A stretch of DNA of 63,998 bases from positions 1 to 63,998 of the forward strand of contig JBKUYM010000010.1 in NCBI GenBank assembly GCA_046964515.1, in the 5' to 3' direction. The notes below the pieces were generated by a model, which was not told the DNA's origin, ran no database searches, and was given only the letters and a program-made list of their open reading frames with translations. How positions within the stretch are numbered: position 1 is the first letter of the stretch; every line of letters starts with the position of its first letter. A program made the position numbers and the translations under genes. The stretch is from UMGS1663 sp046964515 (GTDB lineage: Bacteria; Bacillota; Clostridia; TANB77; CAG-508). Positions 60,790 to 63,998 of the stretch are shown here, in pieces.

Positions 60790-62085
60790 TTATCTTCCAA
60801 TCGAATAATATTCTATTCCTGCTTTTTCCATTTCTTCTAAACTATAAATATTTCTTCCATCATACACTAAAGGTGTTCTCATAAGTTCTTTGTATCTTTC
60901 TGGTTTTATAGCTTTTATTTGCTCCCATTCTGTAAAAATAAAACATACATTAGCTTCTTTTAAAGCTTCTTCTGGATTTTCTACATAATGAATTTGTACA
61001 GGATACTTCTTCTTAAAGTTTTCTACTGCAACTGGATCATAAGCATAAATATCTGCACCCTGTTCTAACAATAAAGCTACATTATCTAATGATGGTGCTT
61101 CTCTTAGATCATCTGTTCCTGCTTTAAATGCAAGTCCTAATATGGCTACTTTCAAATGGTCAAATGTGATTAACCTATCACAAGCTTTCTTATATAACCT
61201 TGTTTTTTGTGTTTTATTAACATCTACAGCTGCCTGTACTGTTTTTAAAGCATATCCATTTTGTTCTGCAAGATAGCTTAATGCCTTTGTATCTTTTGGA
61301 AAACAACTTCCACCATAGCCAATACCTGCATGTAAAAAACTAGCACCAATTCTAGGGTCATAACTCATTCCTTTTGCTACATCTTCAATGTTGGCACCTA
61401 CTAACTCACAAAGATTAGCAATATCATTCATATATGATATCTTTAAAGCTAAAAAATCATTAGATGCATATTTAATCATTTCTGCACTTCTTCTATTGAC
61501 AGAAACAATAGGAAGTCCAAAAGGTTCATAGATTTTCATTAATAATGCCTCTGCTTCTTTACTATTGGTTCCTATAACAATTCTTTTTGCTTCAAGTGTA
61601 TCTCTTACTGCATTTCCTTGTGCTAAAAATTCTGGATTACTAGCTACTTCTACTTTTACATTGTTTACTAAAGAATCTTTAATAAATTGTTCTACTTTGT
61701 CATTAGTTCCTACTGGAACCGTTGACTTAACAACAACTAAGCAATCTTTTTCTATACTTTCTGCGATTTGTCTGGAAACTGTTGCCACATAACTCAAATT
61801 AGCTGATCCATCTGGTTGTTCTGGTGTTCCTACCCCAATAAATATAGCATCTGCATCTCTATATGCAGCTTTATAGTCTGTGGTATAGTCTAATCTACCT
61901 TCTTGATAATTTTTTTGCATTAATTCTTCTAAGTCTTTCTCATAAATAGGAGAGATGCCTTGTTTCATCATCTCTACCTTCTTTTCATCTATATCTACAC
62001 AAACAACTTGATGTCCTCTTTGTGCAAAGCATACACCTGCTACTAATCCTACATATCCTGTTCCTGCTACTGCAATTTTAATCAT
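60790..62085 (-). CDS. UDP-glucose 6-dehydrogenase
   Basis: Oxidises UDP-glucose to UDP-glucuronate with two NAD. The N-terminus IAVAGTGYVGLVAGVCFAQRG is the NAD-binding fold. KSTVPVGTNDKV, SNPEFLAQGNAV, MIKYASNDFLALKISY and GYGGSCFPKD with catalytic Cys261 are all present, as is FKAGTDDLREAPS in the C-terminal domain. At 431 residues it is of normal size. It provides acidic sugar precursor for the set 2 polymer, used directly or through the epimerase. Confidence 0.94.
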   Translation of the reverse strand: MIKIAVAGTGYVGLVAGVCFAQRGHQVVCVDIDEKKVEMMKQGISPIYEKDLEELMQKNYQEGRLDYTTDYKAAYRDADAIFIGVGTPEQPDGSANLSYVATVSRQIAESIEKDCLVVVKSTVPVGTNDKVEQFIKDSLVNNVKVEVASNPEFLAQGNAVRDTLEAKRIVIGTNSKEAEALLMKIYEPFGLPIVSVNRRSAEMIKYASNDFLALKISYMNDIANLCELVGANIEDVAKGMSYDPRIGASFLHAGIGYGGSCFPKDTKALSYLAEQNGYALKTVQAAVDVNKTQKTRLYKKACDRLITFDHLKVAILGLAFKAGTDDLREAPSLDNVALLLEQGADIYAYDPVAVENFKKKYPVQIHYVENPEEALKEANVCFIFTEWEQIKAIKPERYKELMRTPLVYDGRNIYSLEEMEKAGIEYYSIGR

Positions 62086-62111
62086 TCCGTTATATACCTC
62101 TTTTCTATTTT

Positions 62112-63218
62112 TTATATTCCCATAATTTCTAACATTCTTTGATTTATAATATTCACATCAAATCTTTCTTTACAATACTGATAGCTCGCTTCTGACATTT
62201 CTTCTAATTCATTTCTATGTTCTACCATATACATCATTTTTTCTGCTAAAACCTTAGCATCTTTTATAGGCACAAAAAATCCATTAATTCCTTCTTTTAC
62301 AGTTTCTTTGCATCCTACTGTATTAGTTGTTAAAATTGGTCTTCCCATTGCTAATGCTTCTAAAAGAGTCCTTGGAACACCTTCTCGATAATAGGAAGGT
62401 AATACAAAACAAGTACTTTTTGCAATATAAGAAGGTACATCATTTGATTCTCCACAATAATGAATAATACCTGTATCTAGAAATTCACTTCTTACTTCAT
62501 CTAAATTTAAGGCTAATTGGGTTTTATCTTCTGCCCCTACATATAAAAATTGTGTTTCCGGATATTTTTCCTTCACAATTTTTGCTGCTTCAAAATACTC
62601 TCTAACACCTTTTTGTTTTAAAATGCGAGATACCATTAAAAAAGTATTACCTTCTGGTAAATCATTTTTTCTAAACCTTTCCATGTTAACGCCAGAACCA
62701 TCTACCAATTCACATTTTTCTTTTTTTAAATATTTTCTTTTCACAAACTCGTCTATATCATCTTTATTTTGAAAAATAACTTTCTTATTAAATTTAAAAG
62801 CTATTTTGTAACCAGTACCACATATCCATTGTAAAATCTTTGTTTTAAATGAATCTACTGCATACACATATCCTAAACCTGTTATCATAGAATACATTTC
62901 TTTTATCTTTGCTCTTTTAGCAGCAATTGATCCAAATATAACTGGTTTAATCGTATAGGCAAATATTTTGTCTGGTTTTTCTTCTTTTATAATCTTTGTT
63001 AAATGATTTAAATAAGCTAAATTATCAAAAATAGTAGTAGATGTCTTTTTTAAAGGTACTAAAATACATCTTGCACCTAACTCTTTTAAGATATCTTCAT
63101 AGCCACCTTCTGGACATATAGCAACAATTTCATTTCCTTTTGTAGAAATAGATTTCATTAAATCTCCCCTAAAATTAATAAATGTGCTTGTCTTTGGCGC
63201 TATCATTAATATTTTCAT
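62112..63218 (-). CDS. family 4 glycosyltransferase (set 2, PglA-like)
   Basis: A 368-residue GT-B enzyme. ILMIAPKTSTFINFRGDLMKSI and MYSMITGLGYVYAVDSFKT are typical of PglA/CapM-like transferases that act second after the priming enzyme. FLMVSRILKQKGVREYFEAA and PSYYREGVPRTLLEALAMG give the C-terminal GT4 motifs. Its place directly after the priming transferase gene supports addition of the second sugar. Start ATG 63218 follows AAAAGGGG. Confidence 0.9.
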   Translation of the reverse strand: MKILMIAPKTSTFINFRGDLMKSISTKGNEIVAICPEGGYEDILKELGARCILVPLKKTSTTIFDNLAYLNHLTKIIKEEKPDKIFAYTIKPVIFGSIAAKRAKIKEMYSMITGLGYVYAVDSFKTKILQWICGTGYKIAFKFNKKVIFQNKDDIDEFVKRKYLKKEKCELVDGSGVNMERFRKNDLPEGNTFLMVSRILKQKGVREYFEAAKIVKEKYPETQFLYVGAEDKTQLALNLDEVRSEFLDTGIIHYCGESNDVPSYIAKSTCFVLPSYYREGVPRTLLEALAMGRPILTTNTVGCKETVKEGINGFFVPIKDAKVLAEKMMYMVEHRNELEEMSEASYQYCKERFDVNIINQRMLEIMGI

Positions 63219-63239
63219 GATTATAGTTTCCCCTTTTAA

Positions 63240-63872
63240 TTATATTGCTTTCGTATAGGCTTCTTGACTTTGTAATTCTTTAATCTCTTCTTTAATACCT
63301 TGCTCTGAAATTTCCGCATTTGTCTTTTTAAATACCTGCACAATCGTTTCAAAAACAAGTTTTGCATCAAGTAAAAAACTAATATGTTCTACATAATATA
63401 AGTCATATTCAATCTTTTTAAATATATTAATTCCATTTCTTCCTTTTACTTGTGCTAAACCAGATATTCCTGGTAAAACATCACTTCTTCTTTTTTGCTC
63501 CTCTGTAAACCACTCATAATATTCTGGAATCCAAGGTCTTGGACCAATAAAACTCATTTCTCCTTTTAAAATATTAAATAATTGTGGTAATTCATCTAAA
63601 CTCGTCTTCCTAATTACCTTTCCTATTTTAGTTACCATTTCTTCATGTGTTAAATTACTTTTTAATTCTTTACGATTATGTTTCATAGATCTAAATTTAT
63701 ATGTATTAAATACTTTGCAACCTTTTCCCATCCTCTTAGATTTATAAATAATAGGACCTCCATCCTCTAGTTTGATACAAATAGCTACAATTGCCATTGG
63801 AATAGCTGCGATAACTAATATAATAGCTGCTAAAATTATGTCAAATATTCTTTTAACAACATGTTGATACAT
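63240..63872 (-). CDS. priming phosphoglycosyltransferase (set 2)
   Basis: A bacterial sugar transferase of 210 residues (PF02397, PglC/WcaJ C-terminal-type). One membrane segment (about 10-32) is followed by GPIIYKSKRMGKGCKVFNTYKFRSM, KTSLDELPQLFNILKGEMSFIGPRP and PGISGLAQVKGRNGINIFKKI. All core motifs including the Asp-Glu pair and the C-terminal NG segment are intact, unlike the set 1 copy. It loads the first sugar phosphate on undecaprenyl phosphate. Start ATG 63872 follows AGGGGG. Confidence 0.93.
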   Translation of the reverse strand: MYQHVVKRIFDIILAAIILVIAAIPMAIVAICIKLEDGGPIIYKSKRMGKGCKVFNTYKFRSMKHNRKELKSNLTHEEMVTKIGKVIRKTSLDELPQLFNILKGEMSFIGPRPWIPEYYEWFTEEQKRRSDVLPGISGLAQVKGRNGINIFKKIEYDLYYVEHISFLLDAKLVFETIVQVFKKTNAEISEQGIKEEIKELQSQEAYTKAI

Positions 63873-63909
63873 TTCTATTTCCCCCTATTTTTTCTTTTAA
63901 GTTTCTTTT

Positions 63910-63954
63910 ATCTTTGATATACGTATCAAAGATAAACAAAGGCATGCCTTTGTT
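63910..63954. repeat. two tandem palindromes upstream of set 2
   Basis: ATCTTTGATA (63910-63919) and its complement (63924-63933) form a 10-bp hairpin with a TACG loop. One base further a 20-base perfect palindrome, AACAAAGGCATGCCTTTGTT (63935-63954), follows. They lie 38-82 bases upstream of the set 2 priming-transferase start, in the likely leader or promoter region. Confidence 0.75.
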
Positions 63955-63998
63955 GCTTTTCTATTTTTGTTTTACCCTTTTTCCACTCTCATCTCTAT

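Noticed and set aside
1..63998. CRISPR arrays, insertion sequences, tRNA or rRNA genes
   Set aside because: I looked for spaced direct repeats, transposase motifs and conserved T-arm or rRNA sequences and saw none; short hairpins are explained as terminators.

Overview
The window is strongly AT-rich and uses the standard genetic code. Shine-Dalgarno sites are GGAGG-like, promoters are near-consensus SigA type (TTGACA-17-TATAAT), and intrinsic terminators are short U-tailed hairpins. Gene content (VanR/VanS-like two-component system, LCP protein, CpsB/C/D-type capsule regulators, DUF1540, dockerin and cohesin-like domains, LPXTG-like anchor) points to a Gram-positive low-GC Firmicute, most likely an anaerobic, gut-type Clostridia. 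I cannot name the species. No rRNA, tRNA, CRISPR array, transposase or integrase was found.

Left part (1-20 kb): housekeeping genes mixed with small accessory enzymes. uvrA and uvrB flank a secreted C39-like peptidase and a divergent response regulator/kinase pair whose intergenic region carries a phased CTTAA repeat array. An accessory block follows (10-15 kb): metallo-beta-lactamase fold protein, nucleosidase, DUF5131, GNAT-Nudix fusion, DUF1064, GIY-YIG, a broken Nudix gene and a GNAT. Then come two small secreted membrane proteins, smpB, fba (class II aldolase) and a beta-CASP hydrolase. The nitrilase at the left end is a fusion with a pyroglutamyl-peptidase-like domain.

Middle (20-28.6 kb): an IbrA/IbrB-like pair (PAPS-reductase-like plus ParB-like) with an unknown gene between them, a PP2C-like protein with a glycosyltransferase, a peroxiredoxin, a DnaB-type helicase paralogue and a CmpB-type membrane protein.

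Right half (28.6-63.9 kb): nearly all on the minus strand and devoted to surface polysaccharide. There are two Wzx/Wzy-type assembly sets. Set 1 (28.6-38.8 kb) has a priming phosphoglycosyltransferase, four family 2 or 4 glycosyltransferases, an EpsG-type polymerase, a pyruvyltransferase-family protein, an Fe-S FrhB-like protein, a flippase and VanZ. Upstream of it lie the chain-length protein, tyrosine kinase, PHP phosphatase and LCP ligase (39-43.1 kb). Set 2 (45.9-63.9 kb) has its own priming enzyme, UDP-glucose dehydrogenase, UDP-glucuronate-epimerase-like enzyme, acyltransferases, glycosyltransferases, polymerase, flippase, two FrhB-like and two pyruvyltransferase-family proteins and a beta-helix protein. 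Between the sets sits an LRR-dockerin protein beside a cohesin-like protein with an IPQTG anchor, a candidate two-piece surface assembly.

Several genes are disrupted by single-base changes: uvrA inside its first Walker A motif, the set 1 priming transferase near its C-terminus, and a Nudix gene. A GNAT gene appears to start at ACG. Whether these are real mutations or consensus errors cannot be decided from the sequence alone.
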